From Marinobacterium lutimaris (GTDB taxonomy: Bacteria; Pseudomonadota; Gammaproteobacteria; Pseudomonadales; Balneatricaceae): a stretch of 64,000 nt of DNA. Made by a program: the position numbers and the translations under genes. Positions 63,127 to 64,000 of the stretch are shown here, piece after piece (the stretch's first letter is position 1; the number at the start of each line of letters is the position of its first letter). The stretch spans positions 186,001-250,000 of the forward strand of contig NZ_FNVQ01000002.1 of the NCBI RefSeq assembly GCF_900108065.1. Direction: 5' to 3'. The notes under the pieces are model-generated. The model worked only from the letters and a program-made list of their open reading frames with translations, did not search any database and had not been told where the DNA came from.

Positions 63127-64000
63127 TTGATCAGTCCAATCTCGATAGACAGGTCACGGATATCCTGAACCTGCTGGTTCACGAACGTGGTGAACTCTTC
63201 GCCGGATTTATGGAACGGCATCAGACCGTTCTGCTGCATCACGGCTTTCCACTCATCGCTGGCATAGATGCCATCGACGGTTTCGGTCCACCAGTTGTAG
63301 GCATCATCAGAAATGCCAGCCGGCAGATAGAAGCCGCGCCAGTTAGGAGCGATCGCCTGGATGCCCTGCTCTACCGCGGTCGGCATGCCGGCGTATTCGC
63401 CCGGCAGACGCTCTTCGGACATCACAGCCAGTACGCGCAGATCGCCGGACTCAACGAAGCCGAGGACTTCAGACACATCACCGGTAAACGCCTGGATGTG
63501 ACCACCGACAACCTGGGTGATCGCTTCGGCACCACCGTTGTAAGCGAGGTATTTAATTTTCGGCAGGTTTTCTACGCCGTCAGCCTTGGCTGCGATCAGC
63601 ACTTTCAGGTGATCCCAGCCGCCCGCAGCACTACCACCACCGAATTTCACGGAGGTAGGCTCTTCCTTAATGGCGGCGAACAGTTCGTTCAGGCTCTTGT
63701 ATGGAGAATCGGAAGCGACGGCAATAACGCCGTAGTCTGCGCCCAGTGCACCGACCCAACGAACCTGGTCAGAGTTAAGCCCGGCGAACTGGCCCTGCGC
63801 CAGACGCGTAGTGGTTGCAGTACTTGCCGCCACGATCAGCGACTCATCGCCTTCACGCTTGGAAACAGTATGTGCAAATGCAACACCGCCACCGGCGCCC
63901 GGCATGTTAACGGTCTGTACGTTGCCTTCGATGTACTTAAGATCGGTCAGCACCTTGCCGACGCTACGGCAGGTAAAATCCCAGCCACCGCCCGGGTTAG
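63123..64000 (-). CDS. tctC: tripartite tricarboxylate transporter, periplasmic binding protein TctC (5' end outside window)
   Basis: The reading frame runs from the right edge of the window to the stop at 63123, giving at least 292 residues of the mature protein; the signal peptide and first residues are beyond the edge. The visible part starts NPGGGWDFTCRSVGKVL, the substrate loop of the TctC/Bug family, followed by VQTVNMPGAGGGVAFAHTV, KFGGGSAAGGWDHLKVLIA and VVGGHIQAFTGDVSEVLGFV. It binds a tricarboxylate or related acid for TctAB. Confidence 0.93.
   Translation of the reverse strand, partial: NPGGGWDFTCRSVGKVLTDLKYIEGNVQTVNMPGAGGGVAFAHTVSKREGDESLIVAASTATTTRLAQGQFAGLNSDQVRWVGALGADYGVIAVASDSPYKSLNELFAAIKEEPTSVKFGGGSAAGGWDHLKVLIAAKADGVENLPKIKYLAYNGGAEAITQVVGGHIQAFTGDVSEVLGFVESGDLRVLAVMSEERLPGEYAGMPTAVEQGIQAIAPNWRGFYLPAGISDDAYNWWTETVDGIYASDEWKAVMQQNGLMPFHKSGEEFTTFVNQQVQDIRDLSIEIGLIK

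Overview
The window looks like the chromosome of a heterotrophic, probably marine gammaproteobacterium, most likely an Oceanospirillales/Oceanospirillaceae-type organism. The grounds are the glrK-qseG-glrR order, the thrS-infC-rpmI-rplT-pheS-pheT-ihfA-merR-tRNA-Pro order, high-GC coding sequence and beta-hydroxyaspartate cycle genes. The genus is a guess. One stretch, about 28.1-31.4 kb, is visibly AT-richer and foreign.

Layout. 1-2.4 kb: end of the GlrK kinase, QseG-like lipoprotein, GlrR sigma-54 activator. 2.5-5.5 kb: a PRC-barrel periplasmic protein and a GAF/kinase/double-receiver hybrid kinase. 5.5-26.6 kb: a purine-use supercluster. It holds a urea transporter, a Tsx-like porin, 8-oxoguanine deaminase, an NCS2 permease, XdhABC, guanine deaminase, an FCD GntR regulator, an AzgA-type permease, a LysE exporter, HIU hydrolase, PuuE allantoinase, OHCU decarboxylase, allantoicase, ureidoglycolate lyase and the membrane urate oxidase PuuD. 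27.1 kb: a RutR-like TetR regulator. 28.1-31.4 kb: an integron gene-cassette array without an integrase in the window. Its first cassette carries the two-gene Kiwa anti-phage system, followed by two unknown membrane-protein cassettes and decayed remnants. 31.5-35.7 kb: dienelactone hydrolase, LRR-kinase, PHB-depolymerase-type esterase, GlcG/HbpS-like protein. 36-42.7 kb: oxaloacetate decarboxylase-like gene plus bhcABCD and divergent bhcR. 42.9-46.8 kb: copper efflux (copZ, cueR, copA) with two well-formed CueR-type promoters. 47.4-50.5 kb: allantoin/hydantoin racemase, NCS1 permease, second FCD GntR regulator. 51-58.5 kb: translation genes and ihfA. 58.7-64 kb: CitA/CitB-type two-component system and tctABC tricarboxylate transporter (tctC cut by the window edge).

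How the genes fit together. Guanine, 8-oxoguanine and xanthine are imported and converted to urate, then through HIU, OHCU, allantoin, allantoate and ureidoglycolate to glyoxylate and urea. The bhc genes then turn two glyoxylate into oxaloacetate by way of glycine and beta-hydroxyaspartate, so the window holds a route from purine nitrogen and carbon to the TCA cycle. TTGTATACAA/TTGTACACAA palindromes lie in front of several purine transcription units and are the likely FCD-GntR operators.

Non-coding highlights. A family of about 215-bp intergenic repeats occurs four times (21.05, 26.76, 35.78 and 43.36 kb). Its stem-loops are conserved by compensatory base changes; I do not recognise the family. 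There are also a REP-like pair, a 140-bp imperfect palindrome, an infC gene lacking a standard start codon, and a terminator hairpin directly before pheS.
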